Below, in pieces: positions 26,783 to 35,999 of a stretch of 64,000 nucleotides of DNA. The notes beneath the pieces were generated by a model that had not been told where the DNA came from, ran no database searches, and was given only the letters and a program-made list of their open reading frames with translations. Both the position numbers and the translations under genes were made by a program. The DNA is from Flavobacterium sp. GT3R68 (GTDB taxonomy: Bacteria > Bacteroidota > Bacteroidia > Flavobacteriales > Flavobacteriaceae), in contig NZ_VJZK01000004.1 in assembly GCF_007109225.1 (NCBI RefSeq), positions 186,001-250,000 of the forward strand. Reading direction: 5' to 3'. The first letter of the stretch is position 1; each line of letters starts with the position of its first letter.

Positions 26783-27997
26783 TTATTCTTTGCGCTCTAA
26801 TAAAGCCATATAGAATCCATCAAAACCGGATTCAGAGGCCAAAATCTTAGAATCCTTAACAAAGTTAAAGCTTTTTCCGGCTTCTGTAGTTAAGAAATGC
26901 TTAATTTGTTCCTGATTTTCAGAAGGTAACACCGAACAAGTAGCGTAAACTAATTTTCCTCCAGGCTTTACAATTTTGGAATAATTTTCTAAAACTTCCG
27001 CCTGAACTTTACGGATATTATCAATAAATTCAGGTTGTAATTTCCATTTGGCATCAGGATTTCTTTTTAAAACTCCCAAACCGCTGCATGGAGCATCAAT
27101 CAAAACACGATCCGCTCTTTCATGTAGTTTTTTGATGACTTTGGTTGAATCAATTATTCGGTATTCTATGTTGAATGCCCCATTTCTTTTGGCTCTCAAT
27201 TTCAATTGCTTTAGTTTGCTTTCATACAAATCCATCGCAATCAATTGGCCCTTATTTTCCATTAAGGAAGCGATATGCAATGTTTTTCCCCCGGCACCGG
27301 CACAAGTATCTACTACTCTCATTCCAGGTTTTACATCCAGGAAAGCGGCAACCAATTGAGAATTGGCATCTTGTACTTCGAAAAATCCAGATTTAAAAGC
27401 ATCTGTCAGGAATACATTGGCACGCTCTTTCAGCACCAAAGCGTCCGGCTGATCTTTTAAAAATTCAGTTTCGATATTCTGGTCCATTAAAATGGCACGA
27501 AGTTGTTCTTTTGTAGTCTTTAAAGTATTCACACGAAGGATTACCTTGGCAGGTTGGTTCTGCGCTGCGATTTCGGTTGCCCAAACTTTTTCTCCCAACT
27601 CTTTAACACCAAGTTCGTCCATCCAGTCCGGAATAGATTCTCTTAATGCTCTTACTTTTGAAAGCTCGTCGAAACGGCCTTTAATTTTTCGTTCCGGTGT
27701 TCCTTCCAATTGTCTCCAGTCCGGAATCGGATATCCTCGTAATACGGCCCATACCGAGAACATTCTCCATAAATTATCTCTGTCGAAAGGTTCTTTTACT
27801 TCTGCAATTTCAGCATATAATCGTTTCCATCTTACAACTTCGTAGATGGTTTCTGCAACAAATTTACGGTCGGAGCTCCCCCAACGTTTGTCCTTTTTTA
27901 AAGCTCTCGCAACTACTTTATCGGCATATTCTCCTTCATTGAAAATCGCATTCAGGGAATCGATTGTCGTGTAAACTAAATTTCTGTGTAATCTCAT
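26783..27997 (-). CDS. RsmB/NOP-family RNA m5C methyltransferase
   Basis: The family transfers a methyl group from SAM to C5 of cytosine in rRNA or tRNA. The 404-residue protein has an N-terminal helical region (about 1-145), then the SAM-binding core with DTCAGAGGKTLHIA (about 230-243). The two cysteines of the mechanism are Cys304 in DAPCSGLG and Cys354 in YATCSVLPSENQ. RsmB-like methylation of 16S rRNA is the usual annotation, but the N-terminus is not a clear NusB-like domain, so the target is uncertain. It has its own promoter and terminator. Confidence 0.87.
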   Translation of the reverse strand: MRLHRNLVYTTIDSLNAIFNEGEYADKVVARALKKDKRWGSSDRKFVAETIYEVVRWKRLYAEIAEVKEPFDRDNLWRMFSVWAVLRGYPIPDWRQLEGTPERKIKGRFDELSKVRALRESIPDWMDELGVKELGEKVWATEIAAQNQPAKVILRVNTLKTTKEQLRAILMDQNIETEFLKDQPDALVLKERANVFLTDAFKSGFFEVQDANSQLVAAFLDVKPGMRVVDTCAGAGGKTLHIASLMENKGQLIAMDLYESKLKQLKLRAKRNGAFNIEYRIIDSTKVIKKLHERADRVLIDAPCSGLGVLKRNPDAKWKLQPEFIDNIRKVQAEVLENYSKIVKPGGKLVYATCSVLPSENQEQIKHFLTTEAGKSFNFVKDSKILASESGFDGFYMALLERKE

Positions 27998-28019
27998 TTG
28001 TTCTATAAAAATCAGTTTG

Positions 28020-28047
28020 CAAAGGTATAGCTTTTTGCTATAAACAA
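28020..28047 (-). promoter_or_regulatory. Promoter of the RsmB-type gene
   Basis: On the minus strand TTG (28045-28047), a 17-bp spacer and TACCTTTG (28020-28027) match the -33/-7 consensus closely. Confidence 0.6.
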
Positions 28048-28104
28048 AGAAGTATTCTTTAAAACCTTTTGAGTCTAAAGAATACCTTTTTTTATTGGTG
28101 TTAT

Positions 28105-30099
28105 TTAAATACTATTAGTATGATTATGACTATAGATTCTTCGCATGTCAATAATTTCCGGTGGATGTAAAACCATTGGGAATTGTTCCACTTTTACAGA
28201 GCTGCTGTCTAATCCGAAGCCATTTTGTTCGGTTAAGCTGAATCTCTTCATAAAGAAATAGGTGTTCATTACAATGCTTTCGAAGAAGGTTAAATCGCTG
28301 TCATTAGAGAGGAATTTTGCAGATAGTACAAATTTGAAATCCCCAAGAATGTTGTTTTTATTTAAGGATTCATAGCGACTGGTAATATCTACTTCGCCAT
28401 TTTTCACCATATCCTTGATTACCTCCTTGAACATCAGATTAATTTTAGTAGGTTCGCGGAAACCCAGATAGAAATCAATACGGTAAATATCATCCTTAAT
28501 GACTTCGGACACTTTATATTCTTTTTTATAAGGTTCATTCAGGATGTTCACGTGAATAAACCAATAGATATCGGCTCTTTTGGGTCTTTTCTGAAGAATG
28601 GAATACATTACTTTTTCTTCAATTTCATCGGTCCTGCTTGAGTTGGTCATATATACCAAATGGGTAGCATATTTTGGAATTGATAAATCCACGCTTAATT
28701 CGGCCAATACTTTTTTGTAAGTATCTATTTTTACAATTTTAGTGTAATTCTTGCTAATTTTTTTTGCTAAAAACCAAGTTGACATTACGCCTATTAAGAA
28801 GATGGCAATAAATAACGTAACATAACCTCCATCCATGAATTTGGTAATGTTGGCCGCTAAAAAGCTAAATTCAATCGTTAAGTAAATTAAAATCAATGGC
28901 GCAATAAAATACCATTTGACCCTTTTCATTATCAAATAATAATTCAAAAGAATGGTGGTCATGATCATACAAAGGATAATTGCCAAACCATAGGCATGCG
29001 ACATATTACTGGATTCTTCAAAGTGAAGCACGATACCCACGCATCCAAGGAACAACAGCCAGTTTATGGAAGGAATGTATAATTGTCCTTTCACATCGGT
29101 TGGGAAATTAATTTTAATTTTTGGCCAGAAATTCAATCGAACGGCTTCGTTAATCAGTGTAAAGGAACCGCTGATTAAAGCCTGAGAAGCAATTACTGCT
29201 GCCAGTGTAGCAATAACAATCCCAATAGGCTGGAACCACTCGGGCATCATTAAATAAAACGGATTCGGATTTGAATGGCCTAATTCGGAGAGTGTCTTAC
29301 CGTTATGTAATAGCAGGTACGCGCCTTGTCCGAAATAGTTTAGAATTAAGGTAATTTTCACAAAAATCCAACTGATTCGGATATTTTTTCTTCCGCAGTG
29401 TCCCATGTCAGAATATAGTGCTTCCGCTCCGGTAGTACATAAAAAGACAGCACCCAATACAAAAAATCCATGACCGGATACATTGGAAGTCAATAAATGA
29501 TAGGCGTAATAAGGATTCAGAGCATTAAAAACCTCAAGGTTCTGGGTCAATTGAATAATTCCCAATACCCCCAACATTGAAAACCACACCAACATCATAG
29601 GAGCAAAAAACTTTCCTACGAGCTTGGTGCCAAACTGCTGGATCATAAAAAGGACGAACAAGATTCCAATTACGATGGGAACAGTTGGAATGTCGGGTTT
29701 AAAAATACGAAGCCCTTCGACTGCAGAGGAGACTGAAATGGGAGGAGTAATAATTCCGTCGGCCAGCAAAGCACTTCCTCCGATAATGGCGGGAACTATC
29801 AACCACTGGATTTTGGTTCTTTTTACTAATGCGTATAGGGCAAAAATACCACCTTCACCATGGTTATCCGCGCTAAGGGTGATGATTACATATTTTAAGG
29901 TGGTCTGTAGAGTTAAAGTCCAGAAAATACAGGACAATCCGCCCAAAATTAAATCTTTACTGATGATTCCCTCGCCAATGATTTCTTTCATTACATAGAG
30001 AGGAGAGGTTCCAATATCTCCGTAAATAATTCCTAGTGTAATTAGTAACCCGGCAGCAGATAATTTGCTATGAAGTTTTTGATGGCTGTGCGCACTCAT
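28105..30099 (-). CDS. kup: Kup-family potassium transporter
   Basis: The 664-residue protein has about twelve hydrophobic segments in the first 450 residues and a cytosolic C-terminal domain. Family motifs are GIIYGDIGTSPLYV near 20-33, the LSADNHGEGGIFALY segment, GGSALLADGIITPPISVSSAVEG and TGAEALYSDMGHCG. Kup proteins import K+ with protons. The length is typical. It has its own promoter and no partner gene nearby. Confidence 0.93.
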   Translation of the reverse strand: MSAHSHQKLHSKLSAAGLLITLGIIYGDIGTSPLYVMKEIIGEGIISKDLILGGLSCIFWTLTLQTTLKYVIITLSADNHGEGGIFALYALVKRTKIQWLIVPAIIGGSALLADGIITPPISVSSAVEGLRIFKPDIPTVPIVIGILFVLFMIQQFGTKLVGKFFAPMMLVWFSMLGVLGIIQLTQNLEVFNALNPYYAYHLLTSNVSGHGFFVLGAVFLCTTGAEALYSDMGHCGRKNIRISWIFVKITLILNYFGQGAYLLLHNGKTLSELGHSNPNPFYLMMPEWFQPIGIVIATLAAVIASQALISGSFTLINEAVRLNFWPKIKINFPTDVKGQLYIPSINWLLFLGCVGIVLHFEESSNMSHAYGLAIILCMIMTTILLNYYLIMKRVKWYFIAPLILIYLTIEFSFLAANITKFMDGGYVTLFIAIFLIGVMSTWFLAKKISKNYTKIVKIDTYKKVLAELSVDLSIPKYATHLVYMTNSSRTDEIEEKVMYSILQKRPKRADIYWFIHVNILNEPYKKEYKVSEVIKDDIYRIDFYLGFREPTKINLMFKEVIKDMVKNGEVDITSRYESLNKNNILGDFKFVLSAKFLSNDSDLTFFESIVMNTYFFMKRFSLTEQNGFGLDSSSVKVEQFPMVLHPPEIIDMRRIYSHNHTNSI

Positions 30100-30121
30100 A
30101 ATTATTGATTAATAAAGAGTG

Positions 30122-30129
30122 CAAAGGTA
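30122..30129 (-). promoter_or_regulatory. Promoter -7 element before kup
   Basis: On the minus strand this reads TACCTTTG, 22 bp before the start codon and identical to the -7 box of the RsmB-type gene. Confidence 0.5.
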
Positions 30130-30150
30130 TTACTTTTAAAGAATTGAAAT

Positions 30151-30181
30151 AAAAAAGCACCGAATATTTTTCGGTGCTTTG
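30151..30181 (-). terminator. Intrinsic terminator after the tandem-repeat protein gene
   Basis: AAAGCACCGA and TCGGTGCTTT form a perfect 10-bp stem; the plus-strand A-run becomes the U-run. Confidence 0.85.
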
Positions 30182-30203
30182 TAAGTTTATTTTTCTTATT
30201 AGA

Positions 30204-31667
30204 TTATCCTCGTCTGGATCCTCTTGATTGCCCCATTTCTCTTGGAGCCTCGTTTCGTTGAGAACCGTTATCACGAGAAGGTGAAGCCTGTTCTCTGTTT
30301 CCTCTCGGAGCAGCATTTTCGCTTCTGTTCTCTCTCGGGGCTGAGGCGGGTCTTGGTGTAGCTTCTGTTCTTGTATTTTCTCTTGGACTGGAAGCTTCGG
30401 TTCTTGTATTTCCTCTTGGAGTATAGGCACCGTCAGAGTTAGGTCTTGGTGTTGAAGCTTCGGTTCCTGTATTTCCTCGTGGAGTGTATGCTCCGTCAGA
30501 GTTTGATCGTGGCGTTGATTCTTCCGTTCTTGTATTTCCTCTTGGACTATCTAGTCCGTCCGATGTTGGTCTTGGCGTTGTACCTTCCGTTCTGGTATTT
30601 CCTCTTGGAGTATACACTCCGTCGGATGTTGGCCTTGGTGTTGTACCTTCTGTTCTGGTATTTCCTCTTGGAGTATACACTCCGTCGGAGGTTGGCCGTG
30701 GCGTTGTACCATCTGTTCTGGTATTTCCTCTTGGAGTATACACTCCGTCGGATGTTGGTCTTGGCGTTGTACCATCTGTTCTGGTATTTCCTCTTGGAGT
30801 AGTTTGTCCGGTCGGTCTAGGTGTAGAAGTTGTACTTCTGGTATTTCCTCTAATGCCTTCCGTTCTTGTGTTACCATCTGTTTGGTTACTCGCCAATGCA
30901 GTTCGGGTACCGCCATTTCTAATGGTTCTCGTTTGATCTAATTCATAACGATTGCTTACTCTGCTGTTTCTGTTAGCAAAGGAACGTGTAGGATGTTGAA
31001 CTTCATATCCGTTTGAACGTCTGGTGTTGTGCATTGCCATAGCAGTTCGGCTTCTTCGGATATCCACATAATTATAGTGATGGTTTACATTAATGCAAAG
31101 ACCTATGTGGTGTCTGTATCTGAATACAGGGAAAGGATTCCAAGCGTAATAATAGGTTGGATAATATCCCCAATACCATGAAGAATAATAAGGATGATAA
31201 TTAGTGATCCAAAATGAGGTAAAAATTATTGGCGTATGAACATATACCGGCTCATAGATATAATTATTACCGTACATATAAACATCACCAACTACCTGTA
31301 CCTGCACCTGATTGTGTTCGTCTCGTTCTACTTCAACAGTAGCGACATCCTGGAACACGTCTCTTTCGAGAACTGCCTGTACAATAATCAAGTGGGTTCT
31401 TCCTTCAACTGATTCAATAACACGCAAATAATCAACCTGATTATCATTGTTTAAATCCAAATTAGAAATCTGAAGTTTTGGATCATTAAGTCGTCTTTCA
31501 AAATCATCCAGATTATCTGAATCTCCGAAAATGGAAGCAACGGCTCTCAAATCCAGGTTATCACTAATCTCTGAGCTGGTTGCATTGACAGTGGTCCTGT
31601 CTTGCGCAAATACTTGACTTGTAAATAGGGAGGCAAAAAGGGCGAGTGTTATTATTTTAGTTTTCAT
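30204..31667 (-). CDS. Secreted protein with DUF3300-like region and Thr/Pro/Arg-rich 21-residue tandem repeats
   Basis: The start is taken at MKTKIITLAL, which gives a signal peptide ending QVFAQ near residue 22. The N-terminal half has an acidic folded region (about 30-140) and a Tyr/Trp-rich segment (about 160-200, YYSSWYWGYYP). Then comes a basic, disordered half with seven near-identical 21-residue repeats (TPRGNTRT.GTTPRPTSDG type) and a Arg/Gly/Ser-rich tail. No catalytic motif is seen. Such proteins are typical of the Bacteroidota envelope; a structural or polymer-binding role is only inference. The repeats are nearly identical at DNA level. Confidence 0.75.
   Translation of the reverse strand: MKTKIITLALFASLFTSQVFAQDRTTVNATSSEISDNLDLRAVASIFGDSDNLDDFERRLNDPKLQISNLDLNNDNQVDYLRVIESVEGRTHLIIVQAVLERDVFQDVATVEVERDEHNQVQVQVVGDVYMYGNNYIYEPVYVHTPIIFTSFWITNYHPYYSSWYWGYYPTYYYAWNPFPVFRYRHHIGLCINVNHHYNYVDIRRSRTAMAMHNTRRSNGYEVQHPTRSFANRNSRVSNRYELDQTRTIRNGGTRTALASNQTDGNTRTEGIRGNTRSTTSTPRPTGQTTPRGNTRTDGTTPRPTSDGVYTPRGNTRTDGTTPRPTSDGVYTPRGNTRTEGTTPRPTSDGVYTPRGNTRTEGTTPRPTSDGLDSPRGNTRTEESTPRSNSDGAYTPRGNTGTEASTPRPNSDGAYTPRGNTRTEASSPRENTRTEATPRPASAPRENRSENAAPRGNREQASPSRDNGSQRNEAPREMGQSRGSRRG
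30412..30852 (-). repeat. 63-bp coding tandem repeat, seven units
   Basis: Near-identical units begin at 30412, 30475, 30538, 30601, 30664, 30727 and 30790, each 63 bp apart and opening CCTC(T/G)TGGA on the plus strand. Units 4-7 are the most alike. The length is a multiple of three, so copy number can change without a frameshift. Confidence 0.9.
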
Positions 31668-31792
31668 AAGGGTAAGAATTTTGTTCATCTGTTTTTAATT
31701 ATATCCAATTACTGTGCCAATATTTAAGATTACTCTCTCCTGTTTCTATTTCTTATTTTAAATTGTATTTTAGCTTCCATAAATAGCGTATT

Positions 31793-32848
31793 ATGAAATC
31801 TAAAAACATTTATTTTCTTCTGGTAATTCTGGTTTTTTCCTGTAAACCAAAAATGTATACATCACACACTTTGCCAGTAAAATCAGTAACTTCAGAGGTG
31901 TTATTGGAAGATAAGATAAGTGTAAGGGCTATTTTGATTGATAAAAATAAAGTGTGGTATGCAGCCGATAAAAATCGTTTTGGATTTTATGACCTGATTG
32001 CAAAAAAAAGAGAAGAACGCAAAATAATACAAGATACTTTGCAGTTGGAATTTAGAAGTGCGGCCCAAACATCAGAGGCTGTTTTTGTTCTAAGTGTCGC
32101 TGATCCAGCACTTTTGTATAAAATCAATAAAAAAGACCTGAGCCACAAACTGGTTTATCAGGAAAAGAATGAAAAAGTGTTTTATGATAGCATGAAGTTT
32201 TGGAACGATACGGAGGGAATTGCCTTGGGAGATCCGACAGAAGCTTGCTTTTCATTACTAATTACAAGGGACGGAGGAAATTCATGGAAAAAAACGACAT
32301 GCGAAAATCTCCCGAAATTAGCCGATGGAGAAGCATTTTTTGCCGCAAGTAATACCAACATCATCATAAAAGGCACTAAAACATTTATAGTTTCCGGTGG
32401 GAAAAAATCCAGAATTTTTGTAAGCGAAGATAAAGGGGCGACCTGGGTAGTTTATAATACCCCAATTATTCAGGGCCAAAACATGACTGGAATTTTTTCT
32501 GCTGATTTTTACAGTGAAAAACTGGGCTTTGCAGTCGGTGGAAACTACGAGAAACCATTAGATAATGCCGCCAATAAAGCTATTACGCTAAACGGAGGAA
32601 AAACCTGGGAATTAAAAGGAATCAACAACGCCTTTGGTTATGCATCGTGTGTGCAGTTTGTTCCAGGGAAAAAAGGTAAAGAAATTGTGACTGTGGGAAC
32701 TTCCGGAGTTTTTTATTCGGAAGATATGGGAACAACCTGGAGAAAAATTATCGAAGACAAAGACTTACATACAATTCATTTTCAAAATGAAGATACTGCC
32801 TTTGCCGCAGGAAGAAACAAAATCATCATGATTAATTTCAAAAAATAA
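31793..32848 (+). CDS. BNR/YCF48-like repeat lipoprotein
   Basis: The 351-residue protein has a lipoprotein signal peptide with lipobox ending VFSC near residue 17. The mature part is a beta-propeller-like fold with several Asp-box motifs: TRDGGNSWKK, SEDKGATWVV, LNGGKTWEL and SEDMGTTWRK. Flavobacterial homologues are often called "oxidoreductase", but no cofactor motif is visible here. A YCF48-like assembly or binding role is possible. It is a single gene ended by a terminator that overlaps its stop codon. Confidence 0.8.
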   Translation: MKSKNIYFLLVILVFSCKPKMYTSHTLPVKSVTSEVLLEDKISVRAILIDKNKVWYAADKNRFGFYDLIAKKREERKIIQDTLQLEFRSAAQTSEAVFVLSVADPALLYKINKKDLSHKLVYQEKNEKVFYDSMKFWNDTEGIALGDPTEACFSLLITRDGGNSWKKTTCENLPKLADGEAFFAASNTNIIIKGTKTFIVSGGKKSRIFVSEDKGATWVVYNTPIIQGQNMTGIFSADFYSEKLGFAVGGNYEKPLDNAANKAITLNGGKTWELKGINNAFGYASCVQFVPGKKGKEIVTVGTSGVFYSEDMGTTWRKIIEDKDLHTIHFQNEDTAFAAGRNKIIMINFKK

Positions 32849-32870
32849 AGAGAGCCATCTGACTCTCTTT
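32847..32870. terminator. Bidirectional intrinsic terminator
   Basis: AAAGAGAG and CTCTCTTT form the stem, followed by ACTATTTTT. It starts within the BNR gene stop codon and faces the convergent Spy-like gene. Confidence 0.7.
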
Positions 32871-32877
32871 ACTATTT

Positions 32878-33336
32878 TTATCTTCTCGGCTGTTTGTCGC
32901 GATATTGTTTCAGTAATTTTCGGTTGAAATCTTCTTCTGCTTTTTTCAGCTTGATGATTTTAACCGGACTGAGGATTCCTTTTAAATTGGAAACAAATTT
33001 TTTCCGCAGCTGGTACAATTCATCTTCGGTATTTTCCATTTGCACTAAAAATGTCGCAGCTTCTTTCTCGCTCATCTTTTCAACGGAACCGTCATCCATA
33101 CGGTCCATATAAGCACGCATTTTTTGGTGTCTCAGTTCAAATTGTTTGTCATCGAAAGCGTTATAAACTGGCCAGAATTTTTCGGCCTCTGCAGTTGATA
33201 AAGATAATTCATTGGTCAGGAATGCAACTTTTAAAGCCTTAACCTGTTCCTTTTTTCCTCTCATTCTGCCGCCTTGTGCGAATGAACTGAAAGAAACCAA
33301 TAAAAGAAGTATCAGAAGTATATTTTTTAATTTCAT
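32878..33336 (-). CDS. Spy/CpxP-like periplasmic protein ("sensor of ECF-type sigma factor")
   Basis: The 152-residue protein has a signal peptide ending SSFAQ near residue 21, then a mostly helical, highly charged mature part (KAFLTNELSLSTAEAEKFWPVYN, NFNRKLLKQYRDKQPRR-like). The helical, basic composition and position last in an ECF sigma operon match the flavobacterial family annotated as sensor of ECF sigma factor, related to Spy/CpxP and CnrX-like proteins. It would act in the periplasm. How it signals is not known from sequence. Confidence 0.7.
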   Translation of the reverse strand: MKLKNILLILLLLVSFSSFAQGGRMRGKKEQVKALKVAFLTNELSLSTAEAEKFWPVYNAFDDKQFELRHQKMRAYMDRMDDGSVEKMSEKEAATFLVQMENTEDELYQLRKKFVSNLKGILSPVKIIKLKKAEEDFNRKLLKQYRDKQPRR

Positions 33337-33370
33337 TGTATTTTATTTTTAAAAATATTTTGTTTAATAT

Positions 33371-33784
33371 TTATTCTGTGATAATTTGTTCCAAATTAGT
33401 ATTTGTGGAAAGTATATCCTCTATCATTTCATCTTCCAACGGAAGGTCCACTTTCATTTTTTCGATGTCTTCCGCTTCAAGCAAACTTACCAAATCGTAC
33501 TGATTGATATTGGATTGGTCAGTGATATAATTTTCCAATGTAACTTCATCCAATTCTGCGGAATTTGAAAAGCGATTATATATCGGAAGCATCAATGCCA
33601 GAACCAAAACTGCGGCAACTGCCATAATCCAGGTTTTTCTTCTTTGGAAAATAGATATAACCTTCCGCTCTTCCTGTACGGGAAGTTGCTGCATTACTTT
33701 GGCCGAAAAAGTTTCAAAGTAATGGTCAGGAGTTTTAAATCCGGACATAGTTTTAGGCTCGTTATGTAATTTAAAGTCACTCAT
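33371..33784 (-). CDS. Single-pass membrane protein, probable anti-sigma factor
   Basis: About 137 residues from MSDFKLHNEP, with one transmembrane segment (about 52-68, TWIMAVAAVLVLALMLPIY). The short N-terminal cytoplasmic part has YFETFSAKVMQQL, and the C-terminal part is acidic. The position between an ECF sigma gene (30 bp upstream) and a Spy-like gene (34 bp downstream), together with the single membrane span, suggests an anti-sigma factor. No zinc anti-sigma HxxxCxxC motif is seen. Function is inferred from context. Confidence 0.6.
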   Translation of the reverse strand: MSDFKLHNEPKTMSGFKTPDHYFETFSAKVMQQLPVQEERKVISIFQRRKTWIMAVAAVLVLALMLPIYNRFSNSAELDEVTLENYITDQSNINQYDLVSLLEAEDIEKMKVDLPLEDEMIEDILSTNTNLEQIITE

Positions 33785-33814
33785 ATTCATAAGACAAAAT
33801 TACGTTTAAAAGGT

Positions 33815-34354
33815 TTAACCTTTCGTCATAAAAAGTTCAATTTTTTTCACTGCATGATGGTAAGAAGCTTTCAATGCGCCAACGGAAGTCCCCAATATCT
33901 CCGACATTTCTTCGTATTTTATTTCCTCAAAATACTTCATCTTAAATACCAATTGTTGTTTTTCAGGTAGTGCAGTAATCGCTTTTTGAAGTTTCAATTG
34001 GATGGCATCCCCATCAAAATGGCTGTCCGCGACTAAATTTTCAACCAGTTTGGCTTGCATTGCTTCGCTGGTAGTGCCGTTTCGTTTTGCTTTTTGATTG
34101 ATGAAAGTAATCGCTTCATTGGTAGCTATGCGATACATCCATGAAAACAATTTACTGTCTCCTTTAAATGTTTTCAGGTACTGATACACTTTGATGAAAG
34201 TATTCTGTAATACATCATCGGCATCATCGTGGTTCAAAACAATATTACGGATGTGACTGTACAAAGGTCTCTGGTAATCCGACAAGAGCTTTTGAAACGC
34301 TTCGTTTTGCGTTTTGGGGTTCAATAACTGTTGTATGAATTCCTTTTCTTCCAA
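33815..34354 (-). CDS. ECF-type RNA polymerase sigma-70 factor
   Basis: The 179-residue protein has region 2 (about 22-90, with DADDVLQNTFIKVYQYLKTF and the FSWMYRIATNEAITFIN motif) and region 4 (about 120-175, LPEKQQLVFKMKYFEEIKYEEMSEILGTSVGALKASYHHAVKK). There is no region 1 or 3, as in ECF factors. The start is TTG directly before EEKEFIQQLL. It is first in a small operon with a probable anti-sigma factor and a Spy-like protein, so an envelope-stress response is likely. Confidence 0.88.
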   Translation of the reverse strand: MEEKEFIQQLLNPKTQNEAFQKLLSDYQRPLYSHIRNIVLNHDDADDVLQNTFIKVYQYLKTFKGDSKLFSWMYRIATNEAITFINQKAKRNGTTSEAMQAKLVENLVADSHFDGDAIQLKLQKAITALPEKQQLVFKMKYFEEIKYEEMSEILGTSVGALKASYHHAVKKIELFMTKG

Positions 34355-34426
34355 AGAAAATTATTTATCAGTAAGAATGCCGCAAGGTGAAAAGGTTTAA
34401 TCTAAAAAGACATTTTATCGAAAAAA

Positions 34427-35548
34427 TTACAATTCTTCCGCAGGATCTATAACAGGTTTGATTACGGCTGGCAGAGTGACTTTTGGCGTTGGAACTGTTT
34501 TTACAGTTGGTGTGATTGGTACAACTGCCGCTTTCGGACTGATGGCAATATAGATATCCGTAACCCATTTTGACGGGCTTTTTTCCTGATCAATCCCGAG
34601 AGTATATACTTCCATAGACGGACCCGACGGATTTCTGTTAAGATTATTTTGTGAAATGTAACCTGCTGCTTCATCCCATGCTTCTTTGCTATGTGAATAA
34701 TCACCCGTAAGTGTTGTTTTTAAGGCTTGAAATGCTTCCAGCTTTCCTCCCATAATTTCGCTGCCCGGGCTCGTCACTATTTGGTCTTTTACAGGAACGC
34801 AAACAGAAAATTTGGTAATTCCATTGACAACATCATAAGTATGGTAAATTACAAAAGGTTTGCCATTGGTGGGAATTTTATTTTTTTTGAAAAAGTAATC
34901 AAGTTTGCCCATCATGATTTTCATATTCTTCGGCAAATTAACAAAAGAGCTATTAATGGTGCGCTGCATGTAATATCCGCCGGCCTTCATCACAATCCCA
35001 TGAACCTTCACCTTGTAAGTATTGATTTCATAATCCAATTTACGGTCCAGATTTACAAGGCTTTTTTCATACATATTACCAATAATCTTTTCGGCCCCAC
35101 CTTTTACAGCTGCATAGATTTTGAACATGAATGGCATCGTACCTTTGGTTCGCCACGTTACGTTTGTCCCACCGGCTGTATCTTTAAAACTCCAGTAAAC
35201 ATCCGAAGGAGCATCATTCATTGTCATTTTTTGGACGATACTATCGTTTTCTTTGACAAACACGGTTTTCATTTTTCCGACACCGTCAGTTCCCGACCAG
35301 GAATATGACCCACCTTTTCCAATGGTTTTTGCCGGATATGAAAAACGCATAGCAGAATCATTTTCTTTCCAGGCACCCCAATTTTCCCAATTGCGGTAAT
35401 CGTTTACGTAGGCAAATACAACTGATTTGGGAGATTTTATAAATTTACTTCTAACGACGTCGTATTCTCCTTTTTGTGTAGCAACGAAAACTGCCAACGC
35501 CACAAAAGCCAACAGGATAAGTAAAAATATATATTTAAGGATTCTCAT
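34427..35548 (-). CDS. SRPBCC-domain membrane-anchored protein
   Basis: The 373-residue protein (start at MRILKY, two codons inside the ORF) has one N-terminal transmembrane segment (about 3-25). An SRPBCC/polyketide-cyclase-like domain follows (about 30-170, VFAYVNDYRNWENWGAW and MNDAPSDVYWSF), then a second domain (about 185-335) resembling GyrI-like/effector-binding folds. A Pro/Val/Thr-rich tail ends the protein. It would bind a small hydrophobic ligand, but none is identified. It lies 72 bp upstream of the ECF sigma gene and could be co-transcribed. Confidence 0.75.
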   Translation of the reverse strand: MRILKYIFLLILLAFVALAVFVATQKGEYDVVRSKFIKSPKSVVFAYVNDYRNWENWGAWKENDSAMRFSYPAKTIGKGGSYSWSGTDGVGKMKTVFVKENDSIVQKMTMNDAPSDVYWSFKDTAGGTNVTWRTKGTMPFMFKIYAAVKGGAEKIIGNMYEKSLVNLDRKLDYEINTYKVKVHGIVMKAGGYYMQRTINSSFVNLPKNMKIMMGKLDYFFKKNKIPTNGKPFVIYHTYDVVNGITKFSVCVPVKDQIVTSPGSEIMGGKLEAFQALKTTLTGDYSHSKEAWDEAAGYISQNNLNRNPSGPSMEVYTLGIDQEKSPSKWVTDIYIAISPKAAVVPITPTVKTVPTPKVTLPAVIKPVIDPAEEL

Positions 35549-35732
35549 AATCAATTGAATTGGTTCGATGTAAAGTTAGAAATAATATTGATATAGTGAT
35601 TAAAATTTGTAATTGGTCTATTACAAAACGCCCCGTATTTGTTAGTATAATGATTAAATCGGAATATCTGCACGGATATAAAAAAAACGCCCACTGGTAT
35701 AGCGAACGTTTTGTATGGTGATATTTTAAAGA

Positions 35733-35921
35733 TTAATGCTTAAAAAATATTTTGATGATGAATAAGAATCCAATAAACAATAAAAATCCTATCAGAATTT
35801 TATAGGATCCTTTATAAACCCGTCGGTGTACTGCAATATCTTTTCTATAGGAAAACGCTACAGCTATGACAAAGGCAATAAAAAACAAGCCTGCGAAAAT
35901 CAATTGTCCCTTACTAAACAT
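35733..35921 (-). CDS. Small two-helix membrane protein, hypothetical
   Basis: The start is placed at MFSKGQLIFAGLFF (13 codons inside the longer ORF), giving 62 residues. Two transmembrane segments (about 6-24 and 42-58) flank a basic RRVYKGSYKI loop. The sequence resembles a short flavobacterial membrane protein family without a known function. It is divergent from the MazG-type gene. Confidence 0.6.
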   Translation of the reverse strand: MFSKGQLIFAGLFFIAFVIAVAFSYRKDIAVHRRVYKGSYKILIGFLLFIGFLFIIKIFFKH

Positions 35922-35999
35922 AGTTAATAATTTTTGGCAAAAATACTCATTTGTAATCAAAAGTTACTATTTTGCAACATCAATTAATTAGTTAAAATT

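Noticed and set aside
30446..30936. Long plus-strand ORFs over the tandem-repeat gene
   Set aside because: They arise from the 63-bp repeats read on the opposite strand, which gives a repetitive hydrophobic translation; the minus-strand frame has the signal peptide and family-like start.
34727..35308. 193-codon plus-strand ORF
   Set aside because: It is antisense to the SRPBCC gene, with Cys/His/Phe-rich composition unlike neighbouring proteins.
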